Source: Bog-756 sp963710495 (lineage in GTDB: Bacteria; Actinomycetota; Acidimicrobiia; Acidimicrobiales; RAAP-2). Taken from it: a stretch of 64,000 bases of DNA. Where the stretch lies: contig CAVQAI010000016.1 in NCBI GenBank assembly GCA_963710495.1, positions 310,001 to 374,000 of the forward strand, written 5' to 3'. A model generated the notes under the pieces. It was not told where the DNA came from and made no database searches. It saw only the letters and a program-made list of their open reading frames with translations. This document shows positions 1 through 7,633 of this stretch, piece after piece. Position numbers and translations under genes: made by a program. Position 1 is the stretch's first letter. Each line of letters opens with the position of its first letter.

Positions 1-62
1 CGCTCGACCCGGCGCCCGGGCCGCAAACGGTGAGAGCGGCCGGCGGTAGCGTTCCCGGAAGG

Positions 63-689
63 ATGGCCTCGGGAGCGTACGACATCGTGCTCTTCGACCT
101 CGGTGGCGTGCTGGTCCGGCTGGGGGGAGTGTCCCAGATGCAGGCGCTCTCCGGCATCGAACACGAGGACGAGCTCTGGCGGCGCTGGCTGCGCTGCCCG
201 TGGGTACGCAGCTTCGAGCGCGGCCGGTGCTCGCCCGACGACTTCGCCGCCGGGGTGATCGATGAGTGGGAGCTCGATGTTCCGACCGAGGTCTTCCTGG
301 ACCGCTTCCAGAGCTGGCCGGAAGGACTCTTCGACGGAGCCCTCGACCTGGTCAGGGAGGTGGCCGGGTACTGCCGGGTCGGGTGCCTCAGCAACACCAA
401 CGAGCTCCACTGGGCTGTGCTGGACTCCCGCTGGGGGCTGGGCGCCCACTTCGAGGAGCTCTTCCTCTCCCACCGGCTCGACCTGGTCAAACCGGACCGG
501 GAGATCTTCGCTCACGTCGTCTCCGTCCTCGGGCTTGCCCCCGACCGCATCCTGTTTCTGGACGACAACGCGGCCAACGTGGACGAGGCGCGCTCGGTCG
601 GCTTGGCCGGTGCCCTGGTGCGGGGGACCGGGGAAGCCCGGACCGCGCTCGTCGAGCAAGGGGTGCTCCCCCACGTCCGTCCCCGCTGA
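63..689 (+). CDS. HAD-superfamily hydrolase (subfamily IA, YihX-like)
   Basis: A soluble 208-residue phosphatase-type HAD protein. The N-terminal strand carries FDLGGVL, whose first Asp is the usual nucleophile; the second Asp of the classic DxD is Gly, as is common in the IA variant-3 group. Motif II is in LSNTNELHW, motif III is the Lys of KPDREIF, and motif IV is FLDDNAANV with the two acidic metal ligands. Length is normal for the family. ATG at 63 was chosen because it directly precedes the conserved core; a GTG at 30 would add 11 poorly conserved residues. A TAGCGT box lies 10 nt upstream of this ATG. The substrate is unknown, probably a small phosphorylated metabolite or haloacid. Confidence 0.85.
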   Translation: MASGAYDIVLFDLGGVLVRLGGVSQMQALSGIEHEDELWRRWLRCPWVRSFERGRCSPDDFAAGVIDEWELDVPTEVFLDRFQSWPEGLFDGALDLVREVAGYCRVGCLSNTNELHWAVLDSRWGLGAHFEELFLSHRLDLVKPDREIFAHVVSVLGLAPDRILFLDDNAANVDEARSVGLAGALVRGTGEARTALVEQGVLPHVRPR

Positions 690-811
690 CCGCCCGCGGC
701 TCCGTCCCGGTCGTCGGCCCGGCACCGGACGGCCGTCCCCGTCCATGACACACTGGCGCCGAAGCCGAACGACCGGACGCCGGACGCCCGGACGCCGGAC
801 AAGGAGCGGAC

Positions 812-1897
812 ATGGCAACTGAGGTCCGAGGTGTGGTGGCCATGGGCAAGGGTGAACCCGTGTCCCTCGTCACCATCGTGGTGCCCGACCCGGGGCCGGG
901 TGAGGCGGTCGTATCGGTGCAGGCCTGCGGAGTGTGTCATACCGACCTCCACTACCGGGAGGGCGGAATCAACGACGACTTCCCCTTCCTGCTCGGGCAC
1001 GAGGCCGCCGGAAGGGTCGAGTCGGTCGGTTCCGGGGTCACCTCGGTCGAGCCGGGCGACTTCGTCGTGCTCAACTGGAGGGCGGTCTGCGGCGAGTGCC
1101 GATCGTGTCGCCGCGGTCGACCGCAGTACTGCTTCAACACCCACAACGCCAGCCAGAAGATGACGCTGGGCGACGGCGCGCCATTGTCGCCGGCACTCGG
1201 CATCGGGGCCTTCGCCGACAAGACGCTGGTTGCCGCCGGGCAGTGCACCAAGGTCGACCCGGCCGCCCGGCCCGAAGCGGTCGGCCTGCTGGGCTGCGGG
1301 GTGATGGCCGGGCTCGGCTCGGCCATGTTCACCGGTGAGGTCTCCACCGGCGACTCGGTGGCGGTCTTCGGTTGTGGGGGCGTGGGCTGCGCCGCCATTG
1401 CCGGCGCCCGCCTCAATGGGGCGGCGACGATCGTCGCCGTCGACCTCGACCCGCGAAAGCTCGAGCTGGCCAGACAGTTCGGGGCCACCGACACCGTCGA
1501 TGCCTCGACCGAGGACGTGGTGTCGCGGGTACGGGAGCTGACCGGCGGGAACGGGGCCGACGTCTGCATCGAGGCCGTCGGTCATCCCGGGGTCATGGAG
1601 CAGGCCTTCTACGCCCGCGACCTGGCCGGCACGCTGGTCCAGGTCGGCGTGCCCACCCCCGAGATGCGCATCGACCTGCCCATGATCGACTTCTTCGGCC
1701 GTGGCGGCCGCCTCCGACCCAGCTGGTACGGGGACTGCCTGCCCTCACGGGACTTCCCCGCGCTGGTCGACCTCTACCTCCAAGGGCGGCTCGACCTCGA
1801 CCGGTTCGTCACCGAGACCATCGGCCTCGGTGACGTCGAGGATGCCTTCCACCGGATGGAGCGTGGCGAGGTGCTGCGCTCGGTGGTCGTCCTCTGA
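812..1897 (+). CDS. mscR: S-(hydroxymethyl)mycothiol dehydrogenase / S-nitrosomycothiol reductase
   Basis: A 361-residue zinc-dependent medium-chain dehydrogenase that oxidises the formaldehyde-mycothiol adduct, and in the family also reduces S-nitrosomycothiol, in the cytoplasm. Catalytic zinc ligands are Cys42 (GVCHTDLH), His63 (GHEAAG) and Cys162. The structural-zinc lobe shows Cys93, 96, 99 and 107 in AVCGECRSCRRGRPQYC. The Rossmann motif GCGGVG is at 187-192. The stretch VVLNWRAVCG and the later THNASQKMTL are hallmarks of the mycothiol-dependent branch rather than of glutathione-dependent class III ADH. The start is supported by AGGAG 6 nt upstream of the ATG. The metallo-hydrolase gene that often follows is absent here. 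Confidence 0.9.
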   Translation: MATEVRGVVAMGKGEPVSLVTIVVPDPGPGEAVVSVQACGVCHTDLHYREGGINDDFPFLLGHEAAGRVESVGSGVTSVEPGDFVVLNWRAVCGECRSCRRGRPQYCFNTHNASQKMTLGDGAPLSPALGIGAFADKTLVAAGQCTKVDPAARPEAVGLLGCGVMAGLGSAMFTGEVSTGDSVAVFGCGGVGCAAIAGARLNGAATIVAVDLDPRKLELARQFGATDTVDASTEDVVSRVRELTGGNGADVCIEAVGHPGVMEQAFYARDLAGTLVQVGVPTPEMRIDLPMIDFFGRGGRLRPSWYGDCLPSRDFPALVDLYLQGRLDLDRFVTETIGLGDVEDAFHRMERGEVLRSVVVL

Positions 1898-1909
1898 GGA
1901 AGCGTCAGC

Positions 1910-2332
1910 TCAGGTGTAGCCCTGGGCGACGTGCTCGATCCACCAGTCGGGTGCCGCATTCATCAAGGTCTGCATGTCCCAGTAGTCCCACCACCGCACG
2001 ATGGTCCCCCGGCGGAGCTCCTGGACCGAGACGAACGGCAGCGCGACCTGCTCACCGGTATGCCAGTGCCACGTCTCGGTGTGCTCGGTGACCACCGCGT
2101 CCCCTTCGGCCACCACCAGAAGAAGGTCGTGCTCGTAGGCCGAGATGCGCTCGAGCCCCAGCCGCAACCGGGCGACGATCTGGTCGGCGCCCCTTGCCAC
2201 GTCGTCAGCCGGCGAGGGCACGTCGGTGTACTGGCTGTCGTCGCCGAAGAACCCGGCGATCACCGCCCAGTCGCGGGCATAGAGCGCCTGCCAGAACGAC
2301 CGCACGCGTTCCTTGTTCGCCTCGGTGCTCAT
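1910..2332 (-). CDS. SnoaL/NTF2-fold protein (nuclear-transport-factor-2-like)
   Basis: A 140-residue one-domain cone-barrel protein of the SnoaL/limonene-epoxide-hydrolase-like superfamily. The N-terminal helix with FWQALYARDW followed by FFGDDSQYTDVP, the central Glu-rich strand, and the C-terminal WDYWDMQTL strand are the typical layout. Such proteins act as small hydrolases, isomerases or cyclases, and the substrate cannot be told from sequence. AGGAGC upstream of the ATG acts as ribosome binding site. It is convergent with mscR with only 12 bp between the stop codons, and codirectional with the TetR gene upstream. Confidence 0.75.
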   Translation of the reverse strand: MSTEANKERVRSFWQALYARDWAVIAGFFGDDSQYTDVPSPADDVARGADQIVARLRLGLERISAYEHDLLLVVAEGDAVVTEHTETWHWHTGEQVALPFVSVQELRRGTIVRWWDYWDMQTLMNAAPDWWIEHVAQGYT

Positions 2333-2389
2333 GCCGCTCCTGGAGATCGTCGGTCGTTTGCGGGTGGGAGCGTAGCCCTCGGGAACCGA

Positions 2390-2980
2390 TCACCGGAGGC
2401 CTGCGACCAGCCGCAGGACCAGCGCACCGACCCGGGCGCGCTCCGCCTCGGGATCGTCGGCCACCGCCACCGCCAGGCCCGCTTCGGAGAGGGCGGCCAG
2501 CATCATCCGGGCCAGGAGGTCGCCGGGGGGAATCCGGATGAGGCCGGCCTGGGCCAAGCCGTCGAGCGAGGCGACCATCAGGCCCAGGAAGTAGCGCTCC
2601 TCGATCTCCTTCCACCGGGCCCACCCGAGTGCAGCCGGTGCCTCCTCGAGGGCGATGCGGCGGAAGCGCGGCTCGAAGCAGGCTCGGAGGAAGGCGTCGA
2701 CCCCGGCGGAGAACTCCTCCCACGGATCGTCGACCCCGTGGACGGCAGCGACCACAGCGACCACCAGTCCCTCCTCCAGCTGGACGAAGGCGGCCTCCAG
2801 CAGCTCCGCCTTGTCCTTGAAGTGGTGGTACACCGCCCCTTTGGTCACCCGGGCCGCTTCGGCCACGGCATCGACCGTGGTTGCAGCAAAGCCGTCGGAG
2901 GTGAACCGCTCCATGGCGGCCTCGAGGATGGCCGCCCGGGTGGTTTCCGCGTATTCCTCGCGCCGGCTCTTGACATCCAC
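2390..2980 (-). CDS. TetR family transcriptional regulator
   Basis: A 196-residue one-component repressor. The N-terminal DNA-binding domain runs over about residues 8-55, with the helix-turn-helix recognisable in FAATTVDAVAEAARVTKGA followed by YHHFKDKAEL. The C-terminal ligand-binding helices are divergent. The GTG at 2980 was preferred to a GTG at 3001 because a TAAGAT -10 box (2989-2994) lies exactly 8 nt upstream, giving a leaderless start; the longer form would begin inside the operator. It is divergent from the alpha/beta hydrolase gene and shares a palindromic intergenic region with it, so it probably represses itself and that neighbour. The inducer is unknown. Confidence 0.85.
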   Translation of the reverse strand: MDVKSRREEYAETTRAAILEAAMERFTSDGFAATTVDAVAEAARVTKGAVYHHFKDKAELLEAAFVQLEEGLVVAVVAAVHGVDDPWEEFSAGVDAFLRACFEPRFRRIALEEAPAALGWARWKEIEERYFLGLMVASLDGLAQAGLIRIPPGDLLARMMLAALSEAGLAVAVADDPEAERARVGALVLRLVAGLR

Positions 2981-2988
2981 GACCGACG

Positions 2989-3029
2989 ATCTTACAGTCA
3001 CATACTATGAGTATACGACCAACTGTAAG
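2989..3029. promoter_or_regulatory. Divergent leaderless promoters with nested palindromic TetR-type operator
   Basis: A perfect 8-bp inverted repeat, CTTACAGT (2991-2998) and ACTGTAAG (3022-3029), flanks a second dyad, ATACT-ATG-AGTAT (3002-3014). The minus-strand box TAAGAT (2989-2994) sits 8 nt before the TetR GTG at 2980, and the plus-strand box TACAGT (2993-2998) sits 8 nt before the hydrolase ATG at 3007. The palindrome therefore covers both -10 boxes and the hydrolase start codon, so binding would block both genes. The repeat and spacings are visible directly; TetR as binder is inferred from position. Confidence 0.7.
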
Positions 3030-3915
3030 TACCTCACGCACCGTCCGTTCCGCCGACATCCGGCCGCGGCAGACCGTCGAGACTGGATTCGGCCAGGTCA
3101 GCTACCTCGAAGCCGGCGAGGGCCAACCCGCCCTCTTCGTCCACGGGGTCTTCCTCAACGCCGACCTGTGGCACCGCCAGCTCGAGGAGCTCGGCGACCT
3201 CCGCCGGTGCCTGGCCGTCGACCTGCTCGCCCACGGCGGGAGCGACAACCCCGGGCCCGACCGGATGACCATCGACGCCCAGGTCGCCATGGTCGTCGAA
3301 TTCCTCGACGGGCTGAGCATCGACCGTGTCGACCTGGTGGGCAACGACAGCGGTGGCGCCATCGCCCAGTTGGTCGCCGCCCGCCACCCGGACCGGGTCC
3401 ACAGCCTGGTCCTGACCAATTGCGACGCCCACGACAACTGGCCGCCCGAGGCCTTCCGGCCCATCGTCGACCTGGCCCGGGCCGGCGCCCTGGTCGAGGC
3501 GGTCCAAACCTTGGCCGCCGATCCCGAGGCAGGGCGGGGGGCACTCGCCTCGGGACTCGAGGACCCGGCCGCCCTCCCCGACGAGTCGGTGGCGTCGTTC
3601 TTCGCCCCCTTCGCCGACCAGCCCACCGCCGAGGCCCTGCAGGCCTACGTGGCCGGGATGGACAGTGCGGTGACGGTGGCCGTCCGTGACGATCTGGCCC
3701 GGTTCGACCGCCCGACGCTGATCGTATGGGGCACGGCGGACGACTTCTTCGACGTGGCTTGGGCCCACTGGCTGGCCGAGACCATCCCCGGCACGGTCCG
3801 GTGCGTCGAGCTCCCCGAAGCGAAGCTCTTCTTCCCGCTGGAGCGTCCGGACTTCACCGAGGAGCTCCGGGCCTTCTGGTCGGCGATCGACCGACGCGAT
3901 CCCGGAGCCGCCTGA
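3007..3915 (+). CDS. Alpha/beta-fold hydrolase with Asp at the nucleophile position
   Basis: A 302-residue alpha/beta hydrolase. The oxyanion segment FVHGVF is at 44-49. The nucleophile elbow reads GNDSGG at 112-117, which places Asp114, not Ser, at the nucleophile position, as in epoxide hydrolases and haloalkane dehalogenases. An acid candidate lies in VWGTADDFFD. The strand that normally ends in the catalytic His reads EAKLFFPLERPD, and no His is present there, so the triad looks incomplete. The only start codon available is the ATG inside the operator, which fits a leaderless mRNA. It is divergent from, and probably repressed by, the TetR protein. The substrate is unknown. Confidence 0.75.
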   Translation: MSIRPTVSTSRTVRSADIRPRQTVETGFGQVSYLEAGEGQPALFVHGVFLNADLWHRQLEELGDLRRCLAVDLLAHGGSDNPGPDRMTIDAQVAMVVEFLDGLSIDRVDLVGNDSGGAIAQLVAARHPDRVHSLVLTNCDAHDNWPPEAFRPIVDLARAGALVEAVQTLAADPEAGRGALASGLEDPAALPDESVASFFAPFADQPTAEALQAYVAGMDSAVTVAVRDDLARFDRPTLIVWGTADDFFDVAWAHWLAETIPGTVRCVELPEAKLFFPLERPDFTEELRAFWSAIDRRDPGAA

Positions 3916-3993
3916 CCGGCTGTCCTGGCCGCCGGCCCGGAATTGCTCCGGCCTGAAACTGCGCCGGCCAGGCCGCACCACCTGGCGTCGGTC

Positions 3994-3999
3994 TAGATT
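3994..3999 (+). promoter_or_regulatory. -10 box of a leaderless promoter
   Basis: TAGATT is followed by 8 nt and then the TTG at 4008 of the MFS gene. The same hexamer with the same spacing precedes the GTG at 31870. No Shine-Dalgarno sequence is present, so transcription probably begins at or next to the start codon. Confidence 0.5.
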
Positions 4000-4007
4000 T
4001 GGACCCC

Positions 4008-5333
4008 TTGACCGACCCACCGCGGCCACCGGATCCGGCCCCGGCGGGCCCCGGCGTCGACGACGTCGAGGATGCGCTGCTCGAGGGCGATCGGCCCCTC
4101 GAGTCCGGCGGGGCCCGGGCCGCCCTCCGCTATCCCGTCTTCCGGCGCGTCTACCTGGCCGCCCTCGTCTCCAACATCGGGAACTGGATGCAGACGGTGG
4201 TGCTCGCCGCCTTCGTCTTCCACCTGACCCGCTCCTCCACCGACGTCGGGCTCATGACCCTCGCCCAGTTGGGGCCGTTGTTCGTCCTGGCGCCGGTCGG
4301 CGGCATGGCCGCCGACCGTTTCGATCGGCGCACCGTACTCCTGATCGTCACCGTGGAGCAGTGCGCCGCCTCCCTGGCGGTCGCCTGGCTCGCCCACGGG
4401 CCGCACCCCCGGGTCGGGGCCCTGTTCGCCGCCGTCCTGGCCATCGGCATCGGCCAGGCTTTCTACGCCCCCACCTTTTCGGCGGTGATCCCGAGCCTGG
4501 TCGGCCCGAGCGAGCTCGCCGGCGCGGTGTCGCTGAATTCGGCCAACATGAACCTGTCCCGGGTCATCGGACCGGCCATCGGCGGTGTCATCTATGCCCA
4601 GGTGGGCGCAGCCTGGGCCTTCGTCACCAATGCCGCCTCCTACGTGGTGCTCATCTTCGTGCTGTCCGCCGTGCGACTGCCCGCCGTGCGCCGGATGACC
4701 GGAGCCGGGTGGCGCCGCCTCCTCGACGGCTTTGCCGTGGCCCGGCACGACCGGGTGGTCGGGCGTTGCCTCCTCACCATGGTGCTGTTCTCCTTCTTCT
4801 GCCTCCCGATCGCCGTGCTCATGCCGGTCCTGGCCCACAACGACCTCGCCATCAACGAGGAGAGCGTCGCCTATGGGCTGCTGTATGCCTGCTTCGGGGC
4901 GGGCGCCGTCGTCGGTGCGCTCTCCATCGGCACGTTTCTCGCCGGTCACCGGCTCGAAGCGGTGGTCCGCTACGGACTCGGCGGGTTCGCCGTCTCCCTG
5001 GCGGTACTCGGGCTCCTGCGCCGCGCCGGGCTCGGCTACCCGATCGCCTTCGCCGTGGGCTTCTTCTACTTCGCGGTGGTGACCTCGCTCGCCACCGTGA
5101 TGCAACGGCGCCTTGACGATGCGGTGCGCGGCCGGGTCATGGCGCTGTGGGTCATGTCGTTCGGTGGGACCGTCGCGCTCGGTGCCATCACCGCCGGACC
5201 GCTCAGCCAGCACTTCGGCATCGCCGCGGTGGTGGTCGCCGGCGCCGTCATCGCCGCCGGCCTCATACCGGTGGCCGACCTGAGCGACCGGGTGCTCCAG
5301 CCCGGGCCGGACGGCCCGGGCCTGACGACCTGA
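4008..5333 (+). CDS. MFS exporter, EntS/MFS_3-like
   Basis: A 441-residue integral membrane protein with about 12 hydrophobic segments after a roughly 40-residue Pro- and acid-rich cytoplasmic N-terminus. The sequence SNIGNWMQTVVLAA in the first helix, GGMAADRFDRRTVL in the cytoplasmic loop 2-3 and AVSLNSANMNLSRVIGP in helix 5 are typical of the MFS_3/EntS group of drug and siderophore exporters driven by the proton gradient. The TTG at 4008 is preferred to the TTG at 3999 because of the TAGATT box 8 nt upstream. It is a single gene; the substrate is not predictable. Confidence 0.8.
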   Translation: MTDPPRPPDPAPAGPGVDDVEDALLEGDRPLESGGARAALRYPVFRRVYLAALVSNIGNWMQTVVLAAFVFHLTRSSTDVGLMTLAQLGPLFVLAPVGGMAADRFDRRTVLLIVTVEQCAASLAVAWLAHGPHPRVGALFAAVLAIGIGQAFYAPTFSAVIPSLVGPSELAGAVSLNSANMNLSRVIGPAIGGVIYAQVGAAWAFVTNAASYVVLIFVLSAVRLPAVRRMTGAGWRRLLDGFAVARHDRVVGRCLLTMVLFSFFCLPIAVLMPVLAHNDLAINEESVAYGLLYACFGAGAVVGALSIGTFLAGHRLEAVVRYGLGGFAVSLAVLGLLRRAGLGYPIAFAVGFFYFAVVTSLATVMQRRLDDAVRGRVMALWVMSFGGTVALGAITAGPLSQHFGIAAVVVAGAVIAAGLIPVADLSDRVLQPGPDGPGLTT

Positions 5334-5464
5334 CCGCTGGTGCCGATGGACCCGACGGCACGGGACCACCGGCCGCAGTGAGGGGCCGTCCCGGCCGCAG
5401 TCGGGGGGCAGCCGGTGGGGTACGGTGGCCCCGGCCGGGCCGTCGAGTCGTGGGAGGTCGTGCG

Positions 5465-6742
5465 ATGGCATGGGAGTTCTCGACGGACCCCGAGTTCCAG
5501 GAGCAGCTCGACTGGGTCGAGCAGTTCTGCATCGAGGAGGTCGAGCCCCTCGAGCTCCTCTTCCCCTACGCCGTGCGGATCCGCGATCCCAAGATGCGGG
5601 CCCTGGTCGAACCGTTGCAGAACCAGGTGAAGGAGCACGGTCTGTGGGCCATCTTCCTGGACAAGGAGCTCGGAGGGCCCGGTTTCGGACAGGTCAAGCT
5701 GGCCCTGCTCAACGAGATCATCGGGCGGTACGGCCTGGCCCCCTCCATCTTCGGCTGTCAGGCGCCCGACACCGGGAACATGGAGCTCCTGGCCGCCTAC
5801 GGCACCGAGGAGCAGAAGGAGCGCTGGCTGTACCCGTTGATGAACCAAGAGATCTGGTCGGCGTACTCCATGACCGAACCGGAGGGCGGGTCGGACCCCA
5901 ACATGTTCAAGACGACGGCCGTGCGGGACGGCGAGGAGTGGGTCATCAACGGTGAGAAGTGGTTCACCAGCGGAGGCCGCCACGCCGACATCCTGATCGT
6001 CATGTGCACGAACGGCATGTTCGTGGTGCCCCGGCATTCGCCCGGCGTCGAGATCATGGACTACCCGCGCACCCACGACCACATCCGGTACAACGAGGTC
6101 CGGGTCCCGCTCGACCACCTCCTCGGTCCCGAGGACGGCGCCAAGGTGCTGGCCCAGCGGAGGCTCGGGGGCGGGCGGATCCACCATTCAATGCGGGCCA
6201 TCGCCCAGTGCAAGCGGGCCTTCGACATGATGTGCGAGCGCGCCCTCAGCCGCGAGTCGCACGGCAAGGTGATCGCCGAGCACCAGATGGTCCAGAGCGC
6301 CATCGCCGACTCCTACGCCGAGATCAACATGCTCCGGTTGCTGGTCCTGTGGACGGCCTGGACCATCGACAACTCCAGCACGGCCGAAGCCCGCACCCAG
6401 ATCGCCGCCTGCAAGTACACGGCGGCCAAGGTGCTCCGGGAGGTCAGCTACCGGGCCATCCACATCCTCGGCTCGCTCGGGGTGACCGATCTCACCCCGC
6501 TCCAGGCCATGTGGGCGGCGTCCCCGACCATGAGCGTCATGGACGGTGTGGACGAGGTGCACAAGGTGACCGTGGCCCGCAACGTGCTGAAGGAGTACCA
6601 GCCCCACGAAGGACCATGGCCGACCGACTATCTGCCGGCCAAGCGGGAACAGGCCCGCAAGAAGTTCGCCGAGGCCATGGCGGCCGACCCGGAGCTCGTC
6701 CAGTACTCGGAGATGATGCTGCGGCGCCGCGGCCACGGCTGA
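5465..6742 (+). CDS. Acyl-CoA dehydrogenase
   Basis: A 425-residue flavoprotein expected to introduce an alpha-beta double bond into an acyl-CoA, passing electrons to ETF. The N-terminal helical domain is followed by the middle beta domain with YSMTEPEGGSDP and VINGEKWFTSG, the FAD/substrate-binding signatures, and then the C-terminal four-helix domain with AIHILGSLGV. It belongs to the long-chain or fadE-like group of about 400-430 residues. The ATG is chosen by the GGGAGG ribosome binding site 5-8 nt upstream. The SDR gene follows after 10 nt, so the two are probably cotranscribed as part of a degradative route. Confidence 0.88.
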   Translation: MAWEFSTDPEFQEQLDWVEQFCIEEVEPLELLFPYAVRIRDPKMRALVEPLQNQVKEHGLWAIFLDKELGGPGFGQVKLALLNEIIGRYGLAPSIFGCQAPDTGNMELLAAYGTEEQKERWLYPLMNQEIWSAYSMTEPEGGSDPNMFKTTAVRDGEEWVINGEKWFTSGGRHADILIVMCTNGMFVVPRHSPGVEIMDYPRTHDHIRYNEVRVPLDHLLGPEDGAKVLAQRRLGGGRIHHSMRAIAQCKRAFDMMCERALSRESHGKVIAEHQMVQSAIADSYAEINMLRLLVLWTAWTIDNSSTAEARTQIAACKYTAAKVLREVSYRAIHILGSLGVTDLTPLQAMWAASPTMSVMDGVDEVHKVTVARNVLKEYQPHEGPWPTDYLPAKREQARKKFAEAMAADPELVQYSEMMLRRRGHG

Positions 6743-6752
6743 GCCGGGCCCG

Positions 6753-7556
6753 ATGGACCTCGCCGGCCGGGTGATCGTCGTGACCGGTGGCGCCGGCGGA
6801 ATCGGCCGGGCCCTGTGCCGGAGGTTCGCCCACCACGGGGCGGGCGGCATCGCGGTGGCCGATGTCGACGGGGCCGGTGCCGACGTGGTGGCCCAAGAGC
6901 TCGACGGCGGTGGCGGTTCGGCCTTGGCCGTGGCGGTGGACGTGGCCGACGAGACGCAAGTGGCCGCCCTGGTCCGGCAGACCGAGAAGGCCTTCGGCCC
7001 GATCGACCTCTTCTGCGCCAACGCCGGGATCCTCGTCGGCGGCGGCGTCGAGGCACCCGATGCCGACTGGGAGCGGATGTGGCGGGTCAACGTGCTGAGC
7101 CACGTGTACGCGGCCCGAGCGGTGCTCCCGAGCATGGTCGAGCGCGGCGAGGGCTACCTGCTCCACACCGCCTCGGCCGCCGGCCTGTTGACCCAGCTCG
7201 GATCCGCCCCCTACAGCGTGACCAAGCACGCCGTCGTCGCTCTGGCCGAGTGGCTCTCCATCACCCACGCCGCCGACGGGATCAAGGTCTCGTGCCTGTG
7301 CCCGCAAGGGGTCTGGACCGGCATGACGGGCGCCCCCACCGAGGAGGCGGACCCGCTGCTGTCGGCCACCGCCGGCCGCAACGGCATGCTCATGCCCGAA
7401 GAGGTGGCCTCGGTCGTCGTGGAGGGGCTGGCCGACGAGCGCTTCTTGATCCTGCCCCACCCCGAGGTGGCCACGTTCGAGCAACGGCGGGCCGGCGACC
7501 GAGAACGGTGGCTCCGGGCCATGCGGCGGATCCAAGCCGAGATCACGCCGACCTGA
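6753..7556 (+). CDS. Short-chain dehydrogenase/reductase
   Basis: A 267-residue classical SDR. TGGAGGIG near residues 11-18 binds the cofactor, ADVDGA after strand 2 suggests NAD(H), CANAG is the NNAG-equivalent, TASAAGL holds the catalytic Ser and YSVTK the Tyr/Lys pair. It likely interconverts a hydroxy and a keto group on an intermediate made by the acyl-CoA dehydrogenase encoded 10 bp upstream. The substrate is not determinable. Confidence 0.88.
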   Translation: MDLAGRVIVVTGGAGGIGRALCRRFAHHGAGGIAVADVDGAGADVVAQELDGGGGSALAVAVDVADETQVAALVRQTEKAFGPIDLFCANAGILVGGGVEAPDADWERMWRVNVLSHVYAARAVLPSMVERGEGYLLHTASAAGLLTQLGSAPYSVTKHAVVALAEWLSITHAADGIKVSCLCPQGVWTGMTGAPTEEADPLLSATAGRNGMLMPEEVASVVVEGLADERFLILPHPEVATFEQRRAGDRERWLRAMRRIQAEITPT

Positions 7557-7557
7557 A

Positions 7558-7571
7558 CCCGCTCGAGCGGG
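7558..7571. terminator. Possible bidirectional terminator hairpin
   Basis: CCCGC-TCGA-GCGGG forms a perfect 5-bp stem just after the stop of the SDR gene, between convergent genes. No T tract follows, as is usual in GC-rich actinobacteria, so the role is inferred from position. Confidence 0.35.
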
Positions 7572-7633
7572 ACGTGACGGGCTGACCCTGGGGGACGAGC
7601 CCCGGTCCGCCGGCCCGAGCCCGTCCGGAGCCT

